In this document: one piece after another, positions 9,754 to 17,297 of the stretch | Layout of the letters: the number at the start of each line of letters is the position of its first letter | How positions within the stretch are numbered: position 1 is the stretch's first letter | Source of the DNA: Microcoleus sp. CSU_2_2 | GTDB lineage: Bacteria; Cyanobacteriota; Cyanobacteriia; Cyanobacteriales; Microcoleaceae | Assembly: GCA_012035135.1 (NCBI GenBank) | Contig: JAAUPI010000027.1 | Coordinates: 1 to 36,526, forward strand | Direction: 5' to 3' | Length of the DNA stretch: 36,526 nucleotides | Made by a program: the position numbers and the translations under genes | Notes under the pieces: generated by a model | What the model saw: the letters and a program-made list of their open reading frames with translations, nothing else | Databases searched by the model: none | Told to the model about the DNA's origin: nothing

Positions 9754-9852
9754 GTCTCACCGAAGAACGAGACGGAAGCCCGTGGCTCCCGACACGGTTC
9801 GGAAGTCGGCAGCGGTTTCAACTCTTCGGCTTCGCTCAGTGACCGCCACCTT
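9754..9852 (+). other. Possible 3'-end remnant of an IS200/IS605 tnpB element
   Basis: Directly after the regulator stop lies a GC-rich segment with the pattern GTCTCACC...GAGACGGAAGCCCG followed by CGACACGG and a TCTTCGGCTTCGCTCAGTGA tail. From memory this resembles the region downstream of tnpB genes in cyanobacteria (the omega-RNA/right end). No tnpB coding sequence is attached, so at most this is a relic. It could also act as a structured terminator. Confidence 0.3.
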
Positions 9853-9861
9853 CAATATTTA

Positions 9862-9893
9862 TTTACACAATTGATCGAAAGATTTGTTATAAT
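9862..9893 (+). promoter_or_regulatory. Putative promoter with TATAAT
   Basis: A perfect TATAAT lies at 9888-9893, preceded by TTACAC about 18 bases upstream (or a closer TTGATC). Transcription from here would give a leader of about 310 bases before ATG 10218. The leader is AT-rich and has no other gene I can support. Confidence 0.35.
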
Positions 9894-10217
9894 TAGGAAA
9901 TAAAATAAACTTTGACGATAAAAGTTTGGCTTAAACGCTAATCAGACAGTCAGAGTTTGTGCCAGAGTTGGAGCTAACGCAAAACAGCAAAAACCCAGGG
10001 TGAAATTGTCTCAATATTTCAACCCGACTTCAATCAAAAATTTAAGCATTTGTGCTTAACGCATTCACAAAATTTAGCAAAGACTACTCTCTTTTGTAAA
10101 TGGAGAAATCAAGACGTTTTTCAGATGTTTTGGGTGAGCGAAATCTCTACGATCGGGACAGTTAAGCTGATTGCTTAACTTCAAACAAAACGCATGAAAC
10201 ACCAAGGAGAAAAAATC

Positions 10218-10610
10218 ATGGTTGACTCTTATTTCTCAGGGATGACTCCTCAAACGGGCAGGACTTTCCGCACCGTTAATCCAGGTGACATCGTTAAATC
10301 GAATCAGACGATTGAAGAAAAATCGCAGCAAATTGCGGTAGATGCACCTGATATTACAGGCGATCGAGTTGTAGTGCCAACTTACTTTGTGGTTAACTAT
10401 CCGAATGGCGAAAAGAAGGCGCTACACCATGTTCGAGATGCGAAACAAATTTCTGATGTGATTCGGCAAATGCGACTGCACGAAGAAGCCGACGATCCAA
10501 AATTTGACACCCACCATCCAAATACGCTATCTGGTCTAGGGGTAACGCTGGGCGTACTGATGCTGATTGTCACCCTGTTCACAGGTGCGATCGCGATCGG
10601 CATTTTTTAG
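10218..10610 (+). CDS. Small protein with one C-terminal membrane anchor, function unknown
   Basis: A 130-residue protein. ATG 10218 is chosen over ATG 10194 because an AAGGAG ribosome site lies nine bases upstream of it. Residues 1-100 are soluble, with a stretch containing TYFVVNYPNGEKKALHHV that looks like a small beta-rich domain, and residues 105-129 form one hydrophobic helix (LGVTLGVLMLIVTLFTGAIA), leaving almost nothing beyond the membrane. I do not recognise the family. It stands alone, with a long leader upstream and a strong hairpin (10645-10672) downstream that separates it from the convergent GGDEF gene. Confidence 0.75.
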   Translation: MVDSYFSGMTPQTGRTFRTVNPGDIVKSNQTIEEKSQQIAVDAPDITGDRVVVPTYFVVNYPNGEKKALHHVRDAKQISDVIRQMRLHEEADDPKFDTHHPNTLSGLGVTLGVLMLIVTLFTGAIAIGIF

Positions 10611-10644
10611 CTGAAGCAGCAGAAACCTCATGGCATAATCTTTG

Positions 10645-10672
10645 TATAGCAACCGCCAAGGCGGTTGCTATA
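10645..10672. terminator. Perfect 28-bp palindrome between convergent genes, probable bidirectional terminator
   Basis: TATAGCAACCGCC pairs with GGCGGTTGCTATA around AA. It lies between the stop of the gene at 10610 and the convergent stop at 10677. It has no long T-run, so it may equally be a dispersed repeat; a half copy (GCAACCGCCAAGGCGG) is present near 27224. Confidence 0.5.
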
Positions 10673-10673
10673 A

Positions 10674-10698
10674 CTATCAACTATCAACTGTCAACTGA
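10674..10698. repeat. CAACTAT/CAACTGT heptamer repeats
   Basis: Three to four heptamers of the family ACAGTTG/ATAGTTG in tandem. On the minus strand they supply the last codons (QLTVDS) and the TGA stop of the GGDEF gene. Similar arrays lie at 16058, 21293, 22324 and 33364. Confidence 0.85.
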
Positions 10699-11213
10699 CT
10701 TACAGCCACTCGATCGCGCCCCTCGGACTTAGCTCGATAAAGTGCTTTATCCGCCGCTTCAATTAACATTTTTGGGGAATTTTGACCTTCCGAAATAGTA
10801 GCAACTCCCATACTCAGAGTCACCGAATTGCTAACAACAGACTTCTGGTGGGGAATTGCTAGGGCTTTGATGTGGCTGCGGATTTGCTCAGCAACAGCTT
10901 GTGCAGCCGCAAGATCCGTATTCGGCAAAATTACTGAAAATTCCTCGCCACCATACCTAGCGGCCAAATAAATGCTTTCTGTGGGTACATTCTCTGCCAC
11001 ATTTGCGATCGCCCTCGCCACTTGCTGCAAGCAAGCATCCCCGGCTTGGTGTCCGTAATTGTCGTTGTAAAGTTTAAAACAGTCAATGTCGCACATGATT
11101 AAAGATAGCGGTTCCGAACTGCTGCACTGTTCCCACTCCCAGTTCAAAAACTCGTCAAATCGGCGACGGTTCGCTAACTGAGTCAGACTGTCCAGATTCA
11201 CCAACCCGTCCAA
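10677..11213 (-). CDS. GGDEF diguanylate cyclase domain (3' part of a frameshifted sensor gene)
   Basis: This is a complete GGDEF domain of 178 residues: DSLTQLANRRRF opening motif, a CDIDCFKLYND metal-binding segment, and GGEEF at 88-92, an active-type signature, so it should make cyclic di-GMP from two GTP. The inhibitory RxxD site normally just before GGEEF is absent. The frame continues upstream of ATG 11213 as ELAAANEQL, matching the linker expected after the GAF domain encoded by 11231-14635; one missing G near 11230 separates the two. The true product is almost certainly one protein of about 1,320 residues. The last residues are encoded by heptamer repeats. Confidence 0.88.
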   Translation of the reverse strand: MDGLVNLDSLTQLANRRRFDEFLNWEWEQCSSSEPLSLIMCDIDCFKLYNDNYGHQAGDACLQQVARAIANVAENVPTESIYLAARYGGEEFSVILPNTDLAAAQAVAEQIRSHIKALAIPHQKSVVSNSVTLSMGVATISEGQNSPKMLIEAADKALYRAKSEGRDRVAVSQLTVDS

Positions 11214-11230
11214 CTGCTCGTTAGCAGCAG

Positions 11231-14200
11231 CTAGCTCTGGTAAAGTAAAGATTGTTCGATCGCGATCGCCACCTGCGTGCTCAACTGACTCAGCAAATCC
11301 ACATCAAACTTCTGCCATTTGCGGGGTGCAGAACAGTGATGGGCGATCAGCAAACCCCACAACTTTGGTACTTGGCAAGAAGGATTACCGTCCCGATTTT
11401 GGATGCCCTGCTGCAAAATCGGCACTACCAAATTCGCCCTCACCTGACACTGGGCCAAAAAACTGACGTGACACTCGGCAAAATTAGAAGCGTGAATGTC
11501 CTCCACCGATCGAATTCGGCCCTTCACATACTGTCCGACATAAGAATTGGCAAAACAGCAATCGTCTGTAGACATTCCCAAAAGTGGCATCCACTCCTCC
11601 CCAACCGACTCTACCACCACATCTCCGTTCCAGTCTGGCCGGAAGTGGAAAACGATCACTCGATCGGTTGCCAAAAACTCCCGGACTTCCGCTACTGTAG
11701 TGTTGAGAATATCTTTGAGATCGAGAGAAGAACGGATGCGAGATTGGATCTGTGTTACCAGCCGTTCGCGCTCTACTTGCTGCCGCAGTGCGACTTGTAC
11801 TTGCTTGCTTTGAGTAATATCTCGACCTTCCGGTAGCAGCAACACAATTTTGCCAGTTTCATCCGCAACTGGTTTCAGAGAAAAGTCAACAATTGCTGTC
11901 CGACTGATACCTTTAACTTCGACTTCGTAGCGCACAAATTCGCCTTTTGCCGATCGGGCGATCGCTTCTTTCAACTGTTCCCTAATTTCCGGAGAACTCC
12001 CCCACCAAGGCCCCTGCCAAAACGGCCGATTTGCTACATCTCTGAGCTTAATTCCCGCAAAATCCAGAGAAGTTTGGTTGGCTTCTAGCAGAGTGCCGTC
12101 CGGTTTCAACAAACTCACAAATTGAAACGAAGAATCAAAAATTGCCCGAAAGCGCCTTTGACTGTCTCCCAACATTGCCGTCACCTTTTCACGAGAAGTA
12201 ATGTCGCGGAAGCGCCACACTCGACCAATAATATTTTGTCCGACCCGAATCGGCTGCGTGTAGCGCTCAAAAGTGCGGCCATCTTTAAATTCGAGAATGT
12301 CGCAGCTTTCTGCCTCCGCATTGTTGTAAATTTCTTGAACTCTACCCAAGAAAGCTCTCGGATCTTTGACTTGTTTGGTCAGAAATGTCAGCCTCACCGT
12401 TCTGTCCATCGAGTTTCTGACTTCTTCAGAAATTCCCCACATTTGAACTAACTTTTCGTTAAAACTAATAAGTTCTCCGGCTGTAGTAACGGCGAGAATA
12501 CCGTCGGCTGTTGCTTCTAATGTGGCGTGCAACAGAGAAACAGATCGATTTAATTCTGCTTCAATTAATTTGCGTTCTGTGAGATCTCGCACTGCTTTTA
12601 CCTGTACCAAACGACCTTCGCAGACCACGAATTTGCTGCGAACATCAGCGGGAAAAGCAGTCCCGTCTCGCCTGAGAAAAATAGTTTCGCAGACTATATT
12701 GCTGGCTGCGGAAATCATTTGTGGGGCCGATTTGTAAGATTGTGGCGACAGCAATTCCAGCAGGCTCATCCCCACCATTTCCTCTGGTTCGTAGCCAAAT
12801 AACTCGGCAAAAGTTTTGCTGACACTCAAAATTGTCTCGCGATCGGCTACGGCAACTGCTTCAAAATAAGCTTCGCATTCGAGCAAGCGCGTTGCTGCTT
12901 CGCTGTTGCTAGTTTCTATTGAATCGCGATTTTTAATTAGCTGTTGCAGTTGTGTATTTGCGGAGTACAAAGCTGTCATCGCCTGCCTGTACATCCCAGT
13001 GCGTTTTTCTACTTTTTCTTCGAGTCGATGGCGGTAAGCTCGAAGTTGTTTTTCTACTCGGATTAAATCGGTGATATCTACTGCAAAAACTATCACGCCC
13101 GTGACTTGACCTGTTTCATCGCGAAAAGGTATTTTGTCTGTCCGCACCCAGCATTTTTGACCGGTGGCAGTTGGCAGGGGTTCGATTTTTCCCAATTTGG
13201 GAATACCTGAATTGATTACTTCTAAATCTTCTCGGTAATATTGCTCTGCCTCGTCGGGATAGATTTCATAAAAAGATTTTCCTTCTAATTGGGCAGCGGG
13301 CAAACCTCTAGATGCAGCGGCGGCTTGGTTAATTCGTAGCAGGCGACTTTCGGTATCTTTGTACCAAATCAGCGCCGGTACGGAATCAAAAATAATTTGC
13401 TGTTCTTGCTGCTGGCGACGCAATTCGGCTTCTACTAGTTCTCTTTTAATTATTTCTTCTTGCAGTTGTTTGTTAGCTTTTTTGAGTTCGGCAGTGCGCC
13501 TTTCTACTCTTTCTTCTAGTTGGTCGTAGTATTGACTCAGCAAATTGTGCTGCTGTTCGCGCCGCATTGCTTCTAATTTAACTTGTTCGCTAGCTTCTAA
13601 ACAGGTCGATACAAAATCTGCTAGTATTTTGGTGAATTCCTGTTCTTCTTCCGTCCACTGGCTACCCGAATTCGCGCGTTCGGTACTGACGATTCCCACC
13701 ATTTCGCCTGCCAGCAAAATCGGTACGCTTAATAAGGAAGTAATGCCTCGATCGGCAAAATAAACGCTGGCAAGTTCTCGCGTTCTTGGGTCAGTTTCTG
13801 CCGACGTTGCTGCGACTACTGTTGCAAATTTTAATGCTTGAAAATAAGCCGGACAATCGGCTGCTGTGATGATTATTTGTACGGAATGGAGTTTGGTATT
13901 TTGTTCGTAAAGGTCAATGCAGTGGAGGTGCGTGTGGTTTTCGCCGTACAGCCAAATGCTGGCTCGATCGACTTCTAAAATATTAACAGCGGTTTCTGTT
14001 ATTTCTCGGATGAATCCTTCTATCTTGTTGCGTTCTTTAGTTTGACTTTTTGCTAATTTTGCGATCGCTTGAGTTTGCCTGCGCCAAATTTTTCGATCGT
14101 TTGTCGGCGCTACTGCAACTTTTGCTGTCAGAATTTCTTGGCAAATCAGCAGTACAGTTGGCAGTTGGAAATTGGCAACATAAGAACTATTTTCATCTAT

Positions 14201-14635
14201 TTCCCAGCCAGCTTTCGGTATGGGGTGCGCGGTTGCTTTTACCCAAATAATCTTGCCATCTTTGCAGGTCAAACTACCTTCCCAAGCAGCAATTGTTCGC
14301 GCATCTCCCTTATTTTCTTGGTGTGCCAACGCAGCAAATTCTGCTTCCAGCTTCCCTCGATCTTGACAGTAAAATATGTTGAAAATAGAATGAGAAACCA
14401 GTTCTTGAGGAGTATAAGCGAGGATAGACGCGCCGAATTGATTGAGTGAAAAAACTCTTCCCAAAGCGTCTAAAACGAAATAAATGCCCGGAAAATTGTC
14501 GTAGAGAGTGCGATACCAATCCCTTTCGAGTTCTCTGTTGCCAGAGATGCTTGCTGTCGGCAATTCATCACAGATTTCAGGGCGGTGAGAATTGTTTGTT
14601 TCTGGGTTGCTGGAATGGTTTTTTTTAGCAAACAC
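11231..14635 (-). CDS. Multi-PAS/GAF sensor with DXCF cyanobacteriochrome GAF (5' part of the diguanylate cyclase gene)
   Basis: A 1,134-residue sensor, no membrane segment. Rough order: PAS 35-150, GAF 205-345, coiled coil 350-405, PAS 410-530, coiled coil 535-580, PAS 585-690, PAS 695-815, PAS 820-940, GAF 960-1133. The last GAF has the canonical bilin cysteine followed by histidine (ECH, C1055-H1056), the VRANLVVPIL strand and LWGLLIAHHC, plus a DCCF sequence (1025-1028) that fits the DXCF motif whose second cysteine (C1027) tunes blue/green or blue/teal photocycles in this class. The last residues run out of frame one base short of the GGDEF linker, stopping at 11231. Function inferred: light-controlled cyclic di-GMP synthesis. 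Confidence 0.88.
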   Translation of the reverse strand: MFAKKNHSSNPETNNSHRPEICDELPTASISGNRELERDWYRTLYDNFPGIYFVLDALGRVFSLNQFGASILAYTPQELVSHSIFNIFYCQDRGKLEAEFAALAHQENKGDARTIAAWEGSLTCKDGKIIWVKATAHPIPKAGWEIDENSSYVANFQLPTVLLICQEILTAKVAVAPTNDRKIWRRQTQAIAKLAKSQTKERNKIEGFIREITETAVNILEVDRASIWLYGENHTHLHCIDLYEQNTKLHSVQIIITAADCPAYFQALKFATVVAATSAETDPRTRELASVYFADRGITSLLSVPILLAGEMVGIVSTERANSGSQWTEEEQEFTKILADFVSTCLEASEQVKLEAMRREQQHNLLSQYYDQLEERVERRTAELKKANKQLQEEIIKRELVEAELRRQQQEQQIIFDSVPALIWYKDTESRLLRINQAAAASRGLPAAQLEGKSFYEIYPDEAEQYYREDLEVINSGIPKLGKIEPLPTATGQKCWVRTDKIPFRDETGQVTGVIVFAVDITDLIRVEKQLRAYRHRLEEKVEKRTGMYRQAMTALYSANTQLQQLIKNRDSIETSNSEAATRLLECEAYFEAVAVADRETILSVSKTFAELFGYEPEEMVGMSLLELLSPQSYKSAPQMISAASNIVCETIFLRRDGTAFPADVRSKFVVCEGRLVQVKAVRDLTERKLIEAELNRSVSLLHATLEATADGILAVTTAGELISFNEKLVQMWGISEEVRNSMDRTVRLTFLTKQVKDPRAFLGRVQEIYNNAEAESCDILEFKDGRTFERYTQPIRVGQNIIGRVWRFRDITSREKVTAMLGDSQRRFRAIFDSSFQFVSLLKPDGTLLEANQTSLDFAGIKLRDVANRPFWQGPWWGSSPEIREQLKEAIARSAKGEFVRYEVEVKGISRTAIVDFSLKPVADETGKIVLLLPEGRDITQSKQVQVALRQQVERERLVTQIQSRIRSSLDLKDILNTTVAEVREFLATDRVIVFHFRPDWNGDVVVESVGEEWMPLLGMSTDDCCFANSYVGQYVKGRIRSVEDIHASNFAECHVSFLAQCQVRANLVVPILQQGIQNRDGNPSCQVPKLWGLLIAHHCSAPRKWQKFDVDLLSQLSTQVAIAIEQSLLYQS

Positions 14636-14932
14636 TTTTAACTTAACTCAATTGTAATTAAATGTACTTCCTTGAATTTAACTTTCTGGTGAAACTAAAT
14701 TAAAATTATTGTTTCTAGAAAGTGGCAAGTTGTAACCAATTTACAACTTTGATAGTGCGATCGTTTTCGCTTCCCGATGCAACCCCTGCGTTTGTTTGTA
14801 GTTGCCAACTAATATCTGACCGTGAATTTCCTGCTGGTCGTGCGGACGGCAAGCTTAGTTGCAATTGCTCTATCTGCACTTCCAGCATCCTCCACAATGG
14901 AATAAATCGGCAATAAATGGTTTAAAGTATCT
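14636..14932. other. Intergenic stretch with no supported gene
   Basis: Some 300 bases between the start of the sensor gene and the permease fragment. The first 80 bases are AT-rich and probably hold the sensor promoter. A 60-codon minus-strand frame (14715-14897) has plausible composition (IEQLQLSLPSARPAG) but no recognised relative and no clear ribosome site, so it is not called as a gene. Confidence 0.4.
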
Positions 14933-15162
14933 ATGATAACATTCAAATATCTAGTGTTGGAACGAATTTACTTGAGTTTGGGTTTGGGATATTTTCCCGG
15001 TTTGGGGATGAACCGAGGGGGGTCTCAATTGCTGGGTCAGCTTTGGCGGTGGCTTTGGGGATACTCGATCTGAATACTGCTTGGGAGGTGATCGACCCGG
15101 GTACGATCGTTTTTTTATTTGGAATGATGGCCGTTAATTCGGCTTTGAGTCAATATTTTTAA
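14933..15162 (+). pseudogene. N-terminal fragment of an SLC13/ArsB-type anion permease, frameshifted
   Basis: From ATG 14933 the frame reads LSLGLGYFPGLGMNR and then, after a one-base slip at the six-G run near 15016-15021, continues as GSALAVALGILDL, TAWEVIDPGTIVFLFGMM and VNSALSQYF before TAA at 15160. These are the first two to three membrane segments of the anion/arsenite permease superfamily, whose full proteins exceed 400 residues. Only about 75 codons remain, so the gene is dead. It lies 12 bases ahead of ureD and may contribute its promoter region. Confidence 0.6.
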
Positions 15163-15174
15163 ATTCAAAAATCT

Positions 15175-16065
15175 GTGACTGAAACTTTGCCAGAACAACA
15201 TACAGATAACGTTCAAAATGGATGGCACGGCTATCTCAATTTAGCTTACGCTAACCGCAACGGCGAAACTCAAATTATTCGCAATCAAATGCAAGCGCCA
15301 CTGAAAGTACAGCGTCCGTTTTATCCCGAAGGAAAAGAGGTTTGTCACAGCGTAATCTTGCACACGGCTGGGGGAGTTGTCGGGGGCGATCGACTTTCTT
15401 TGAATTTTCACCTCCAACCCAGCGCCCAAGCCTTAATCACCACGGCTGCTGCTGGCAAAATTTATCGCAGCAACGGAAAGCAATCACGACAAAATATTAA
15501 AATCCAAGTAGATGCTGGTGCTAATTTAGAATGGCTACCACAGGAAACAATAGTTTTTGACGGTGCCATTTACAGGCAAGATTTGCGGGTAGAATTAGCG
15601 GTAGGAGCAAGTATCTTGCTGTGGGAAATAGTGCGGTTTGGACGCACTGCCAGAGGCGAAAAATTTTTGTCGGGAAAATGGCGATCGCACGCCGAGATCT
15701 GGCAGCAAAACCGCCCTTTGTGGATTGACAGACAATTGATCGCAGGTGGAGAAGAAATGCTCGAAAGCTCTCACGGGTTAGCAGGAAAACCCGTAGTCGC
15801 TACCCTTGCTTGGGTAGGCGAACCCGTCACATCGGAGATAGTGGAAAAAGTTCGAGCTTTGTGGTGCGAGAAAATGATTTCTCCTTCATCCTTCGCAGTG
15901 AATTCAAGCGTTGGCGTTACTCGCATCCCAAGTGGTTTACTGTGTCGATATCGAGGTTCTTCGACTGCTGAGGCTAGAGACTGGTTTGTCGGTATTTGGC
16001 AATTGCTGCGCTTGTCTTTTTCGGAACGCCTTAGCTGTTTGCCTAGAGTTTGGATAAACAGTTGA
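15175..16065 (+). CDS. ureD: Urease accessory protein UreD
   Basis: A 296-residue protein of normal length for UreD/UreH, a cytoplasmic chaperone that binds apo-urease and, with UreF and UreG, allows nickel delivery and lysine carbamylation. Diagnostic stretches are VILHTAGGVVGGDRL (about residues 60-75), ITTAAAGKIYRS, NLEWLPQETIVFDGA and LLWEIVRFGRTARGE. The start is GTG 15175, with no good ribosome site, directly behind the permease fragment. The stop TGA (16063-16065) is supplied by an ACAGTTGA heptamer repeat, so the last two residues (NS) are probably repeat-derived. ureA follows about 500 bases downstream, with an MNT gene relic between. ureE, ureF and ureG are not in the window. Confidence 0.96.
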   Translation: MTETLPEQHTDNVQNGWHGYLNLAYANRNGETQIIRNQMQAPLKVQRPFYPEGKEVCHSVILHTAGGVVGGDRLSLNFHLQPSAQALITTAAAGKIYRSNGKQSRQNIKIQVDAGANLEWLPQETIVFDGAIYRQDLRVELAVGASILLWEIVRFGRTARGEKFLSGKWRSHAEIWQQNRPLWIDRQLIAGGEEMLESSHGLAGKPVVATLAWVGEPVTSEIVEKVRALWCEKMISPSSFAVNSSVGVTRIPSGLLCRYRGSSTAEARDWFVGIWQLLRLSFSERLSCLPRVWINS

Positions 16066-16081
16066 CAGTTGATAGTTAACA
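16058..16081. repeat. ACAGTTG-type heptamer repeats at the ureD stop
   Basis: Three heptamers (ACAGTTG, ACAGTTG, ATAGTTA) in tandem; the first contains the stop codon of ureD. The same family lies at 10674, 21293, 22324 and 33364. Confidence 0.85.
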
Positions 16082-16256
16082 GCGAAAATCCGAAAGTCTT
16101 GCTACGAATAGATGTATAAAAATCATTGATGGCAAGGCTTTCACAGTTAAAAGGCTAAAAAAGAAAAGAGAAATGGTATAAACCCTTGACGTTTTAGATA
16201 AAAATGCTATTTAATATTTGCTACAATCATTTCAAGTATTTTCTCTCACAACGCTG

Positions 16257-16440
16257 ATGAATAAACTGCAACAGATGCCCCCAATAACAAGCTCAACAAC
16301 TTACCGTTAATGTTACCCTCGAAAAGATAGCCGAGTTTTGCCAGAAATATTCGATCGACAAACTTTCCCTTTTCGGTTCTTTGCTAAGGTCCGATTTTAG
16401 ATCGGATAGTGATGATGACGAGACTGAGATCGATCGCGTA
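16257..16440 (+). pseudogene. Degraded MNT-type nucleotidyltransferase (antitoxin-like) fragment
   Basis: The frame from about 16294 reads LTVNVTLEKIAEFCQKYSI, then KLSLFGSLLRSDFRSDSD, which is the GSxxRxD...SD signature of minimal nucleotidyltransferases, typically the antitoxin of HEPN/MNT pairs. After the second SD it loses similarity (DDETEIDR) where DVDVLVEF would be expected. A possible start ATG 16257 is in another frame and meets a stop at 16308. No HEPN partner is visible. A TTGACG with an AT-rich -10 region lies upstream (16186-16217). This is a relic lodged between ureD and ureA. Confidence 0.6.
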
Positions 16441-16564
16441 TGCTGGATACAACAAAAGAGACTATTTTATTTTCCGAAAACTCAAGCGTAACCGACCTTA
16501 ACACCAACCGGATGTTAACACTATTTTTGGTCAAATATTTCGATCCGCCTTCACCAGAATAACA

Positions 16565-16867
16565 ATGCAACTCACACCCCAAGAAAAAGACAAGCTGTTG
16601 ATTTTTACTGCCGCCCTGTTAGCAGAGCGCCGAAAACAAAGAGGTTTAAAATTAAACTATCCAGAAGCATTAGCCTATATTTCTGCCGCGATTTTAGAAG
16701 GGGCAAGAGACGGCCTCACTGTTGCAGATTTAATGAGTTACGGCACAACTCTTCTGACGCGGGAGGATGTGATGGAAGGAATACCAGAAATGGTACGTGA
16801 AGTTCAGGTTGAGGCGACTTTTCCCGATGGAACTAAGTTGGTGACAGTGCACGATCCGATTCGCTAA
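16565..16867 (+). CDS. ureA: Urease gamma subunit UreA
   Basis: A 100-residue protein, exactly the usual length of the separate gamma subunit of bacterial urease, which hydrolyses urea to ammonia and carbamate as a (UreA-UreB-UreC)3 complex in the cytoplasm. Family stretches: [45 protein letters not shown], the METG-equivalent [18 protein letters not shown], and a C-terminal [19 protein letters not shown]. ureB starts 42 bases downstream, so the two are surely cotranscribed. No ribosome site better than weak is visible before ATG 16565. No GTA-N8-TAC NtcA box was found upstream. Confidence 0.97.
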   Translation: MQLTPQEKDKLLIFTAALLAERRKQRGLKLNYPEALAYISAAILEGARDGLTVADLMSYGTTLLTREDVMEGIPEMVREVQVEATFPDGTKLVTVHDPIR

Positions 16868-16909
16868 TATTCGCTACTAATTGAATATAGATACTGGCAG
16901 GAAAACGAT

Positions 16910-17221
16910 ATGATTCCAGGCGAAATGATGGTTTTAGACGGAGAGATAGAATTAAATGCCGATCGTCTAACGGTGCGGTTGTTAGTGGCAAATACGGGCG
17001 ATCGTCCAATTCAAATTGGTTCTCACTATCATTTTTATGAAGTGAACGAAGCCTTAAAATTTAATAGAGAACAAGCAAAAGGAATGCGATTGGACATTCC
17101 CGCAGGTACCGCAGTGAGGTTTGAACCGGGAGATGAAAGGGAAATTCAATTAGTACCTTTTGTCGGCAGCCGTCGAGTTTATGGCTTTAATGGGAGAGTA
17201 AACGGTCAGTTAGTTTTATAA
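16910..17221 (+). CDS. ureB: Urease beta subunit UreB
   Basis: A 103-residue protein of normal length. Family stretches: MIPGEM at the start, [21 protein letters not shown], a [14 protein letters not shown] strand pair and the closing [17 protein letters not shown]. It forms the outer layer of the urease trimer and contacts UreC. An AGGA ribosome site lies before ATG 16910. The neighbour downstream is not ureC, as in most operons, but a GT61 glycosyltransferase 76 bases on. Confidence 0.97.
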   Translation: MIPGEMMVLDGEIELNADRLTVRLLVANTGDRPIQIGSHYHFYEVNEALKFNREQAKGMRLDIPAGTAVRFEPGDEREIQLVPFVGSRRVYGFNGRVNGQLVL

Positions 17222-17297
17222 CTTTTGACTGAGTGAATATCGGTAATTTGCGATCGAAAATAGTTTTTACAATCGCAAGTATAAAAGGCAAAACCAC

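Noticed and set aside
11252-11836. 194-codon plus-strand frame opposite the photosensor gene
   Set aside because: The minus strand encodes an unmistakable GAF domain here; the plus frame has no family resemblance or ribosome site.
16066-16564. NtcA-binding site controlling the urease genes
   Set aside because: Nitrogen control would be expected, but no GTA-N8-TAC sequence with a suitably placed -10 box was found upstream of ureA.
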